Below, in pieces: positions 8,343 to 14,763 of a stretch of DNA of 16,565 bases. The notes under the pieces were generated by a model. That model made no database searches and was not told the origin of the DNA. It saw only the letters and a program-made list of their open reading frames with translations. The position numbers were made by a program, and so were the translations under genes. Every line of letters starts with the position of its first letter. The first letter of the stretch is position 1. Source of the stretch: an uncultured beta proteobacterium (lineage in GTDB: Bacteria > Pseudomonadota > Gammaproteobacteria > Burkholderiales > Burkholderiaceae_C); contig CAIYNH010000118.1 in NCBI GenBank assembly GCA_903927495.1, forward strand, positions 1-16,565, written 5' to 3'.

Positions 8343-9650
8343 TTGGGTACTAAACACTTTCGACTCAGCTTGCTAGCCCTGGGATTGGCCTCGGCGTTTA
8401 GCGCGATGGCGCAGACTTCCGACGCCGACCGCCTGAAGTCGCTAGAAGCGAAATTCGGGCAGAGCATGGCGGTCATCGAGCAACTCCAAAAACGCATTTC
8501 CGAGCTTGAGCAAAGCAAGAGCGGTGTCGCGGCAACTCCCAGCACAACGTCAGTTGACAGTCGCGTTGAGACGCTTGAGAAATCAATGACCGAGCTGGCC
8601 TCCAGTTCCTCCAAAGCAACCACCGATGTAGGCTTGCCCTTGCACGGTTTCCTCGACACCGGGTATGCCAAAGCCAGTGGCACCCCGCCGAGCTATGACA
8701 GGTCAGGCTTTCGCCTGGGAACCTTTGACATCTACCTGACACCCCAGTTCAGTGACCGCGTCAAGGGACTGGTCGAACTTGCCTTTGAATACGGTGCCGA
8801 TGGTGGTCTGGGCACTGACTTGGAGCGTCTGCAACTTGGCTATGTGGTGAACGACAACATGACGCTGTGGGCTGGTCGTTTTCACACGCCTTATGGCTAC
8901 TGGAATACAGCCTTCCACCATGGTGCTCAAATTCAAACCAGCATCACCCGGCCCCGGATGATTGCCTTTGAAGACCAAGGTGGCATCCTGCCCTCGCACA
9001 CCGTGGGTGCCTGGGCCACCGGCAAGCTCGACACCGGAGTGGGCCGTGTCAACTACGACGCTTTCGTTGGCAATTCCGACAGCATGCGCGACGGCACGCT
9101 GGACTACAACGCCTCCGGCTACGACAACAGCACGCCTTCCATGGGGTTTAATCTTGGCATCAGCCCCAAGGCAGTACCAGGGCTGACGCTGGGCATGCAT
9201 GCGGTCACTGAAAAAATCAACATGTATGCAGCAAATACCCTTGTAGAGCAGAGTAGCTTGCAAGTGACTGGTGCCTATGCGTTTTATGAAAGTGACAACT
9301 GGGAAGTGATTGCTGAGTACTACAGCTTCAACAATCAGGACACCTTGAAAAATACCGGAACCTTCTCAAGTACTGCCGGGTTTGTCCAGGCCGGGTTTCA
9401 GGTTGCCAACCGCTTGACTGCATTTGCACGCTATGAGAAGGCTGACTTGAACAAGAATGATCCTTATTTCAGTCAGATGGCCAATGGAACCACCAACTTT
9501 GGCAGTTCCTACAACCAGTCCACTGTCGGCTTGCGTTATGACCTCGACCCCCGCTCGGCGCTGAAGCTGCAGTTGGAGCAGATCACCGACGACGGCAATG
9601 CCGGGCAGAGCGTGAACTGGTTGCGTGCCCAGTATTCGGTACGTTTCTAA
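8343..9650 (+). CDS. Outer-membrane porin with N-terminal coiled coil (OprO/OprP- or DcaP-like)
   Basis: Predicted outer-membrane beta-barrel of 435 residues starting at a TTG. A signal peptide (1-23, cleaved after AMA) is followed by a coiled-coil stretch (about 27-60: repeated hydrophobic heptads, RLKSLEAKFG, LQKRISELEQ), then alternating amphipathic strands, and the chain ends in Phe (YSVRF), the classic outer-membrane assembly signal. This layout matches trimeric porins of the phosphate-selective OprO/OprP type and DcaP-like channels. The start of the barrel reads GFLDTGYAKAS, and RLQLGYVVNDNMTLWAGRF is a typical porin strand pair. The PstS-like gene follows 18 bases later, so the channel may admit that protein's ligand, for example an oxyanion. 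Substrate preference cannot be told from the sequence. Confidence 0.85.
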   Translation: MGTKHFRLSLLALGLASAFSAMAQTSDADRLKSLEAKFGQSMAVIEQLQKRISELEQSKSGVAATPSTTSVDSRVETLEKSMTELASSSSKATTDVGLPLHGFLDTGYAKASGTPPSYDRSGFRLGTFDIYLTPQFSDRVKGLVELAFEYGADGGLGTDLERLQLGYVVNDNMTLWAGRFHTPYGYWNTAFHHGAQIQTSITRPRMIAFEDQGGILPSHTVGAWATGKLDTGVGRVNYDAFVGNSDSMRDGTLDYNASGYDNSTPSMGFNLGISPKAVPGLTLGMHAVTEKINMYAANTLVEQSSLQVTGAYAFYESDNWEVIAEYYSFNNQDTLKNTGTFSSTAGFVQAGFQVANRLTAFARYEKADLNKNDPYFSQMANGTTNFGSSYNQSTVGLRYDLDPRSALKLQLEQITDDGNAGQSVNWLRAQYSVRF

Positions 9651-9668
9651 GAACGAAGGAAAAAGACC

Positions 9669-10067
9669 ATGAAATCAAGTTTTCTGAAGTTGATCGCAGT
9701 TGGCGCTCTGGCCGCAAGCAGCAGTCTCTGGGCGGGTGATGTGTTTGTGATCGCCCATTCCGGTGTGAACGTGGCGGCCGATGATGTGCGTGACATTTTT
9801 GTCGGCGAAAAACAGTTGGACGGTGCTGTCAAACTGGTGCCTATGGACAATTCAGCAGCACAGGCTGACTTTTTGGCCAAGGTGGTCAAGGTGGATGCGG
9901 CCAAATATACGTCTCTTTGGGCGAAAAAAGGCTTTCGCGATGGTTTGAGTCCACCGCCCGTGCGTGGCGGTGACGCTGAAGTCATCAGTGCGGTGAAGAG
10001 CACGCCTGGCGGCATTGGATACGTGAGCAAGGCCTCAGGGGATGTCAAAGTGATCCATAAGTACTGA
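9669..10067 (+). CDS. Small PstS-like periplasmic phosphate/anion-binding protein
   Basis: Secreted protein of 132 residues. The signal peptide (1-22, cleaved after LWA) precedes a single-lobe domain related to PstS-type periplasmic binding proteins: VRDIFVGEKQLDGAVKLVPMD, then a central helix region and the typical STPGGIGYVS motif near the end. Full PstS proteins are more than twice as long, so this is the reduced version that is often annotated as a phosphate ABC transporter substrate-binding protein without transporter genes beside it, as here. AAGGA (9656-9660) gives a good ribosome binding site eight bases before ATG. It lies in one operon with the porin and the Sco-like gene. It may present a ligand to one of the chemoreceptors; that is inference. 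Confidence 0.82.
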   Translation: MKSSFLKLIAVGALAASSSLWAGDVFVIAHSGVNVAADDVRDIFVGEKQLDGAVKLVPMDNSAAQADFLAKVVKVDAAKYTSLWAKKGFRDGLSPPPVRGGDAEVISAVKSTPGGIGYVSKASGDVKVIHKY

Positions 10068-10069
10068 TC

Positions 10070-10606
10070 ATGCGTCCTTTCTGGAGCTTTCTGAAAGTTC
10101 TGGTAATGCTGTGCTGGGCTTGCTCAGCACATGCAGCCGCCGGGTTTGGTTTATGGCAGATTCAGGACGAATTCACCGACGAGTCCGGTACGAAAGCGCC
10201 ATTGTCCCGCTGGTCGGCGGGGCAGACCGTGGTGTCAATGGAGTATTCGGCCTGTAAATTCGTGTGTAGCAGCAATTGGCGCCGCCTGTTGGAAATACAG
10301 GAGCAGGCCGACAAGCAGAAAGTGCCGGTGCATTTTTTGATTGTGAGCCTTGACCCTGCCAACGATACCCCAGCCGCATGGCGCGATTATCGAAAAGTGC
10401 GGGGTCTTGCGCGCACCAACTGGACTTTTGTCACCGGAAATCGGCAAGCAACCGACAAGGTGGTGGCCGCGCTAGGGGTGAAATGGTGGGTTTTCAATGA
10501 TTCGATCATGCACGATTTTCGTGTTTTGAGGTTCAATGCTGCCGGTGTGAAACTGGCTGTCATGGACAATTTTGTGCAAACTGCGAGCGCCTTTTTGTCC
10601 AATTAA
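10070..10606 (+). CDS. Sco1/SenC/PrrC-like periplasmic thioredoxin-fold protein
   Basis: Secreted protein of 178 residues with a signal peptide (about 1-22, cleaved near AHA) and a thioredoxin-like fold. The Sco copper-site residues are all present: C62 and C66 in ACKFVC (the CxxxC motif) and H148 in SIMHDFRVL. VHFLIVSLDPANDTPAAW matches the Sco strand and helix after the motif. Known Sco proteins deliver copper to the CuA site of cytochrome oxidase or act as thiol reductases. No oxidase or copper gene is nearby. The start is two bases after the upstream stop, so it shares the porin and PstS-like operon. A redox or copper role in the envelope is likely, with an unknown partner. It is shorter than many Sco proteins and the usual Pro after the second Cys is missing (CSS). 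Confidence 0.8.
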   Translation: MRPFWSFLKVLVMLCWACSAHAAAGFGLWQIQDEFTDESGTKAPLSRWSAGQTVVSMEYSACKFVCSSNWRRLLEIQEQADKQKVPVHFLIVSLDPANDTPAAWRDYRKVRGLARTNWTFVTGNRQATDKVVAALGVKWWVFNDSIMHDFRVLRFNAAGVKLAVMDNFVQTASAFLSN

Positions 10607-10647
10607 GGAAGCAGAAAAGTCATGCGCGGGTTAAGGGCGAGTCTTTA

Positions 10648-10663
10648 GTAACGGTGGCGTTAC
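10648..10663. terminator. Hairpin between convergent genes, possible bidirectional terminator
   Basis: A perfect 6-bp stem (GTAACG / CGTTAC) with the loop GTGG sits in the 70-base gap between the Sco-like gene (+) and znuA (-). The position suits a shared terminator, but neither side has a clean T-run, so function is uncertain. Confidence 0.35.
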
Positions 10664-10676
10664 CGATTCATTTCGC

Positions 10677-11618
10677 TTAATTCAACCGCATACCAGCAAC
10701 CAAGTGCGTGATGTTATGGCGCATCATTTTCAGGTAGGTCGAGCCCGGCTCGGCAGGGCCTGACAATGCATCCACATACAGCTTGGGGCCCAGCGTGACT
10801 CCGGTGTCTTGAGAGATTTGAGCTAGCAGTTTTGGGTTGTGCATGTTTTCCACAAACACTGCTCGAATCTTGTCACGTTTGATTTGCCGGATCAGTTGGG
10901 AAACTTCTTTTGCACTGGGTTCGGCATCGGCATTGATACCTTGAGGTGCCAGGAATTTGATTTGGTAACGTGCTGCAAAGTAACCAAAAGCATCGTGCGA
11001 GGTGATCACCAGGCGCTTGGGTATTGGGATCGCTGCCAGTTGGTCTTTCGCGAATTGATCCAGAGTGATGAGTTCCTGGATGAATTTGTCGCTATTCTTT
11101 TGATAGTTGCTAGCGCCTTCTGGGTCTGCGGTAGCGAGTGATTTTTCTATATTTCTTAGATACAGCGCGACGTTAGCCGGATCTTGCCAGCCATGCGGGT
11201 CAGTGCCGCTTGGCATGCTGCGCGCCATGATCCCTTGAGAGGCGATCAGGGTTAGCCCTTGGTAGCCCGCTGAGTTGGCTAATTTTTGCGCCCAAGGTTC
11301 AAAGTTGAGCCCGTTCAAGACAAACAATCGGGCCTCCAGAATGGTTTTGGCATGAATCGGCTTGGGCTCAAAGGTATGGGCATCCTGATCAGGCCCAACC
11401 AGTGTCGTGACCGTCACGCGCGCCCCGCCCACCACCTTCACCAGGTCCCCCAGAATGCTGAAAGATGCCACCACGGGCAAGGGTTCGGCGGCTCTGCTCA
11501 GGGCGGGCCAAGCCCCACTCATTGTCAGTACTGACAGGACCAGAAGTCTGACGGTATTGCGCTTCATTGCAGCGGCATGTGTGGTGCCCCTTGATGATGA
11601 AGAAATTTGAACGCTCAT
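10677..11618 (-). CDS. znuA: Zinc ABC transporter periplasmic binding protein ZnuA
   Basis: Cluster A-I (TroA/ZnuA-type) metal-binding protein of 313 residues. From ATG 11618 it has a long n-region and a signal peptide ending near SRA (about 43). Visible ligands are H81 (DAHTFEP), H142 (DPHGWQDP), H208 (TSHDAFGYF) and D283 (YVDALS). The His at the third site is typical of zinc-binding members; manganese-binding relatives have Glu there. The acidic/His-rich loop common in ZnuA before the second ligand is very short here (SQGIMARSMPSGTDPHGW). The start is one base after the znuB stop and is preceded by a GGGTGGG ribosome-binding-like stretch. An internal ATG at 11567 (MKRNT) would give a more ordinary signal peptide but has no ribosome binding site. 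It captures Zn2+ in the periplasm for ZnuBC and is the last gene of the operon. Confidence 0.92.
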   Translation of the reverse strand: MSVQISSSSRGTTHAAAMKRNTVRLLVLSVLTMSGAWPALSRAAEPLPVVASFSILGDLVKVVGGARVTVTTLVGPDQDAHTFEPKPIHAKTILEARLFVLNGLNFEPWAQKLANSAGYQGLTLIASQGIMARSMPSGTDPHGWQDPANVALYLRNIEKSLATADPEGASNYQKNSDKFIQELITLDQFAKDQLAAIPIPKRLVITSHDAFGYFAARYQIKFLAPQGINADAEPSAKEVSQLIRQIKRDKIRAVFVENMHNPKLLAQISQDTGVTLGPKLYVDALSGPAEPGSTYLKMMRHNITHLVAGMRLN

Positions 11619-11619
11619 T

Positions 11620-12504
11620 TCAACCCACCCGGTGCGGCTTTTGCAGAGTGCGTGGCAGCCATCCGCCCGGTGCCACAAGCAGCGACATCAGGTACAGCAA
11701 GCCGGCGCAGCCAATGATGGTTGGGCCACTGGGGGTGTCGAGGTGGTACGACAGCAGCAAACCGGCCACGCTGGCTATTGCTGCCTGCGCACTGGCGTTG
11801 AGCAGTTGGGCACTTAGGGTGTCATGCCAGAGCCGGGCGGATACGGCCGGCAACATCATCAGGCCCACCGCCATCAGGGTGCCCAGGGTTTGAAAACCGG
11901 CCACCAGATTAACAACCACCAGCATCAGGAAAGCCTGCTGCCAGAGCCAGCCGCGCCCGGTGGTGGCCATTAAAAACACCGGGTCAAACGACTCCAGCAC
12001 CAGACCACGGTATAGCGCTGCAAGTGCGATCAGGCTGACGCTGGCCACGCCCGCCACCAGCCACAATCCGGGTCCATCAACACCCAGCGCGCTGCCAAAC
12101 AGAATGTGCAGCAAATCGAGTTGTGTACCTTGTCGCGACAGCAGCGTCACGCCTAGCGCCAGCGCCACCAGGTAAATGGCGGCCAGGCTGGCATCTTCTT
12201 TCAGTGTGGTAAAGCGGCTGATGAACCCGGCCAACGCCGCCGCCGCCATGCCAGCGATGACACCACCAGCCGCCATGGCGGGCATTGACAGGCCAAAAAA
12301 CATGAAGCCAATGGCCACCCCCGGCAAAATAGCGTGGCTGATGGCATCGCCCAGCAGACTCATGCGCCGCAAGGTCAAAAATACTCCCAGTGGTGCGGCG
12401 CTGATGGACAACGCGAGCGTGGCGACCAGGGCCCGGCGCATGAATGCAAACTCGGCGAAAGGGCCAATAGTCAAGTCCCAAAATTGGCTCCACGCGCTGC
12501 TCAT
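11620..12504 (-). CDS. znuB: Zinc ABC transporter permease ZnuB
   Basis: Integral membrane protein of 294 residues with about eight hydrophobic segments, the normal size and pattern for the ABC-3 metal permease family. Family landmarks include RRMSLLGDAISHAILPGVAIGF near residue 45, FGSALGVD in the middle, and QTLGTLMAVGLMMLPAVSA late in the chain. It forms the channel through which Zn2+ received from ZnuA crosses the inner membrane, driven by ZnuC. Its ATG overlaps the znuC stop (ATGA) and its stop is one base from znuA, so expression is coupled along the operon. Confidence 0.93.
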   Translation of the reverse strand: MSSAWSQFWDLTIGPFAEFAFMRRALVATLALSISAAPLGVFLTLRRMSLLGDAISHAILPGVAIGFMFFGLSMPAMAAGGVIAGMAAAALAGFISRFTTLKEDASLAAIYLVALALGVTLLSRQGTQLDLLHILFGSALGVDGPGLWLVAGVASVSLIALAALYRGLVLESFDPVFLMATTGRGWLWQQAFLMLVVVNLVAGFQTLGTLMAVGLMMLPAVSARLWHDTLSAQLLNASAQAAIASVAGLLLSYHLDTPSGPTIIGCAGLLYLMSLLVAPGGWLPRTLQKPHRVG

Positions 12505-13253
12505 GTGGGAGACCTTTGCGACGGGCTGGCATCGGTATGGCAGATGTCGGCGTTGTCGTCCCAGGCTTCAGCCAGGGCGCGGGCACGCATCAAATTGGCG
12601 CTGGTCAGCACCTCCTCGATGCTGCCCCAGGCCACCAACTCGCGTGCCAGCAGCAATGTTTGGTCAAAATGAGCGCGGACCTGGGCATCGTCATGCAATA
12701 CGGCAATCACGGTGCGCTTTTGCTCGTGCCATTGGTGAAGCAGCGCCAGCAAGGCCTCGGTGGTGCGTGCATCGATCGCGTTAAAGGGTTCGTCGAGCAA
12801 AATCAGCTCGGCATCTTGTACCAGCAGGCGTGCAAACAATACCCGTTGCAGTTGTCCGCTGGAGAGCGAGCCCACCGCCCGTTGCTCAAAACCTTCCAGC
12901 CCGACGCTGTGAATGGCGGCATCAACCCGCCGCAGGAGGGCCGCATTTACACCGCCCCAGGGGCCCACGGAGCCCCAGCAACCCAGCATCACGCAGTCAC
13001 GCACTTGCATCGGAAAACTGCGGTCAAGTTCGGTGAGTTGAGGCAAATAGGCGATGCGCTGGCGCGGCGTGTTCAGGTGGATTTGGCCACCCGAGGCGCG
13101 CAGCAGCCCCATGATGCACTTGAGTAGCGTGCTCTTGCCTGAGCCATTGGGACCAATCACGGCGCTTAGCGAACCCGGTGCAAAGCTGCCACTGATGTGG
13201 TGCAGCGCCGGGTGCTGGCGGTAGCTCACGGTCAGGTTGTGCAGGGTTACCAT
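12501..13253 (-). CDS. znuC: Zinc ABC transporter ATP-binding protein ZnuC
   Basis: ABC ATPase of 250 residues. It has Walker A GPNGSGKST (34-42), Q-loop YLPQ (Q72), signature LSSGQ (130-134, a slight variant of LSGGQ), Walker B LILLDEP (150-156) and an H-loop His in AVLHDD. It powers zinc import with ZnuA and ZnuB. I chose ATG 13253 because the protein then begins with the usual first strand (MVTLHNLTVSY); an in-frame extension to 13340 would only read through the small upstream gene. The start overlaps the last codons of that small gene by seven bases. The tail (ADICHTDASPSQRSPT) lies beyond the core fold. Confidence 0.93.
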   Translation of the reverse strand: MVTLHNLTVSYRQHPALHHISGSFAPGSLSAVIGPNGSGKSTLLKCIMGLLRASGGQIHLNTPRQRIAYLPQLTELDRSFPMQVRDCVMLGCWGSVGPWGGVNAALLRRVDAAIHSVGLEGFEQRAVGSLSSGQLQRVLFARLLVQDAELILLDEPFNAIDARTTEALLALLHQWHEQKRTVIAVLHDDAQVRAHFDQTLLLARELVAWGSIEEVLTSANLMRARALAEAWDDNADICHTDASPSQRSPT

Positions 13254-13435
13254 GGGCCAATTCCTGTGTCTGTATTGGCCCACCAGACCGCCAACCACAG
13301 CAATAAAACCGCAGGCAACACGGCCAGCACGCGCAGCCACGCTGGCCAGCCCAGTACGCTGTTTGCACTCGCACCCTCGTTTTTTGGAAGTGGCTTGGTC
13401 TGCGGATGCTCGAGATGTGGCTTGAAATGGCGCAT
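13247..13435 (-). CDS. 62-residue single-span membrane protein heading the znu operon
   Basis: Small protein that I do not recognise as a named family. From ATG 13435 it has a hydrophilic, histidine-bearing N-terminus (MRHFKPHLEHPQTKP; H3, H7, H10), a single strong hydrophobic segment (about 34-51, LRVLAVLPAVLLLWLAVWW) and a short tail ending GIGPW. Its stop (13247-13249) overlaps the start of znuC, the hallmark of translational coupling. The reading frame begins about 35 bases from the candidate Zur operators. No strong ribosome binding site precedes the ATG. A TTG at 13477 would extend the frame into the operator and is less likely. Possible roles are an accessory or stabilising subunit of the zinc importer, or a small metal-binding membrane peptide; this is inference from position and the histidines. 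Confidence 0.6.
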   Translation of the reverse strand: MRHFKPHLEHPQTKPLPKNEGASANSVLGWPAWLRVLAVLPAVLLLWLAVWWANTDTGIGPW

Positions 13436-13469
13436 TGAGTTATTTTTTCGAGGGGGTGAGTTGCAGTGA

Positions 13470-13490
13470 TAATGCAACTCAATTGCGATA
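13470..13490. promoter_or_regulatory. Candidate Zur operator, proximal to znu
   Basis: The left arm TAATGCAA and the right arm TTGCGATA are separated by the 5-base spacer CTCAA; the right arm differs from a perfect match at two positions. It is a second, weaker copy of the palindrome at 13496 and lies 35 bases from the start of the small gene that heads znuCBA. Zur family repressors bind such AT-rich palindromes with Zn2+ bound and block transcription. Confidence 0.65.
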
Positions 13491-13495
13491 TAGTT

Positions 13496-13516
13496 TAATG
13501 CAACTGGATTGCATTA
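13496..13516. promoter_or_regulatory. Candidate Zur operator, perfect palindrome
   Basis: The arms TAATGCAA and TTGCATTA are perfect reverse complements around the 5-base spacer CTGGA, which is the size and style of Fur/Zur sites. Its centre is 26 bp from that of the other copy, between two divergent gene sets that both look zinc-related, and the Fur-family gene begins 35 bases downstream. Autoregulation of zur together with control of znu is the natural reading. No convincing -35/-10 pair was identified for either direction. Confidence 0.75.
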
Positions 13517-13551
13517 ACGCTTTTTTCTTGGAAAAGTAGTTCACACCTGCC

Positions 13552-14088
13552 ATGACGACTCACAAAACCGCATCCTCTGCTATCCCCGATCCTATTGATG
13601 CCTTGCTGTCAGCCCACGGCTTGCGTCGCACCGGGGCAGCGCGGCTGGTTTTGGGCTGGTTGCTGGCGCACCCCGATACCAGCTACACCCACGCCCAGTT
13701 GCAAGTGGCGTTGCAGGGGGCCGCTGATGGACACGGCGATGGTGCCACATTGGACAGGGTCACCTTGTACCGTTTGATTGACCGACTCACTCAGGTCAGT
13801 CTGCTGCTGTGCCGGGTTGACAGCCAACGGGTGCGCCGCTACCAGTCCATGCCAGCGGGAGTGCAGGCGATGCCGCACTTTGAATGCCAAAGCTGCCACC
13901 GCGACAGTCCGCTGGATGGTGCATTGCAAGCCAACGCGATTGATCTTGAAGTGGCTGCACAAAACGCTTTGCAGGCACTGAAAGCGCTGGGCTATCAGGG
14001 TTTGAGTCTGGACTTGGCGGTGCGTGGAGTCTGTGCGGACTGCGCCAGCGCGGCGGCCACCGGTTTGGTGCCAGGGGTAGAGCCATGA
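13552..14088 (+). CDS. zur: Fur-family zinc uptake regulator (Zur-like)
   Basis: Regulator of 178 residues. The N-terminal winged helix includes LRRTGAARLVLGWLLAHP and the recognition helix region TLDRVTLYRLIDRLTQ (66-81). The C-terminal dimerisation domain carries two CxxC pairs (C112/C115 in CQSC, C161/C164 in CADC) that form the structural zinc site seen in Fur/Zur proteins. The gene context (znuCBA divergent, palindromic operators between) argues for Zur rather than Fur or PerR. With Zn2+ it should repress both directions. The tail after the last CxxC is unusually long and Ala-rich. Its stop overlaps the next ATG (ATGA), so the regulator is co-translated with the ABC system it probably controls. 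Confidence 0.85.
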   Translation: MTTHKTASSAIPDPIDALLSAHGLRRTGAARLVLGWLLAHPDTSYTHAQLQVALQGAADGHGDGATLDRVTLYRLIDRLTQVSLLLCRVDSQRVRRYQSMPAGVQAMPHFECQSCHRDSPLDGALQANAIDLEVAAQNALQALKALGYQGLSLDLAVRGVCADCASAAATGLVPGVEP

Positions 14089-14747
14089 TTTGCACCCAAG
14101 GCTTGAGCTACTACTACCCCAGCGGCCCTGCGCTGAGTTTTCCCGATGTGGCTGTGCCCCAGGGTACTGTGCTGCTGCTGAGTGGTCCTTCAGGTTGTGG
14201 CAAATCGACCTGGCTGGCCTTGGTTGCAGGTTTGGTGAGGCCCTCGGGCGGGCAGGTGACGGTCGCTGATCAGGCATTACATGCTCTTGATTCTGTAGCT
14301 ACTGATGCATGGCGGGCGGGGGCTATCGGCTTTTTACCTCAAAAATTGCACCTGAGTGCAGCGCTTACGGTACAGCAAAATCTGGCGCTTGCGCAGTGGG
14401 CCAGTGGTACCGCAAACCAGCCCGCTGCGATTGCCAAGGCGCTGACAAGCTTGGGCGTGGCTGAGTTGGCGCAGCGCAAGCCGGCGCAGCTCTCAGGCGG
14501 TCAGGCCCAGCGCGTGGCCCTGGCGCGCGCCGTACTGCAGCACCCCAAAGTTATTCTGGCCGATGAACCTACGGCCAGCCTGGACGACGCTGCCGCCGCC
14601 GCTGCCGTGGGCTTGCTGCTGAGCACGGCCAGGGCGCAGGGTGCCACACTTGTGATTGCCACCCACGATGCCCGTGTGGCCACCCAGATTCCACTTGAAG
14701 ACAATGGGAAAATTGGCTTCAGTCGCTTGCTGCTCATGCGTGCATAG
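14085..14747 (+). CDS. ABC transporter ATP-binding protein (LolD/MacB-type, Zrg-like)
   Basis: ABC ATPase of 220 residues, the compact size of the LolD/FtsE/MacB group. It has Walker A GPSGCGKST (34-42), Q-loop FLPQ (Q86), signature LSGGQ (136-140), Walker B VILADEPTASLD (D160/E161) and the H-loop His in ATHDARV. It pairs with the FtsX-like permease that starts 16 bases after its stop. Members of this group usually drive mechanical work on periplasmic or lipoprotein substrates rather than import through the membrane. The link to the Zur-type gene by an ATGA overlap suggests a zinc-responsive role, as for the ATPase of the Vibrio cholerae ZrgABCDE system. Confidence 0.88.
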   Translation: MICTQGLSYYYPSGPALSFPDVAVPQGTVLLLSGPSGCGKSTWLALVAGLVRPSGGQVTVADQALHALDSVATDAWRAGAIGFLPQKLHLSAALTVQQNLALAQWASGTANQPAAIAKALTSLGVAELAQRKPAQLSGGQAQRVALARAVLQHPKVILADEPTASLDDAAAAAAVGLLLSTARAQGATLVIATHDARVATQIPLEDNGKIGFSRLLLMRA

Positions 14748-14763
14748 CTATAAATTTCATAGT

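Noticed and set aside
12176..12784. + strand open frame of 202 codons
   Set aside because: It lies antisense to znuB and znuC, which are clearly recognisable on the - strand; the translation is low-complexity and Arg/Ala-rich.
13609..14277. - strand open frame of 222 codons opposite zur
   Set aside because: It is a shadow of the Fur-family gene and the start of the ABC ATPase, both with intact motifs on the + strand.
14656..14763. Upstream extension of the permease frame
   Set aside because: This stretch overlaps the end of the ATPase gene in another frame and gives a Cys/Pro-rich sequence with no membrane-protein character. The real start at 14764 puts TM1 at the usual place.
14748..14763. 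AT-rich TATAAATTTCATAG between ATPase and permease as a dispersed short repeat
   Set aside because: It vaguely recalls short dispersed repeats of Comamonadaceae, but no second full copy is seen in the window.
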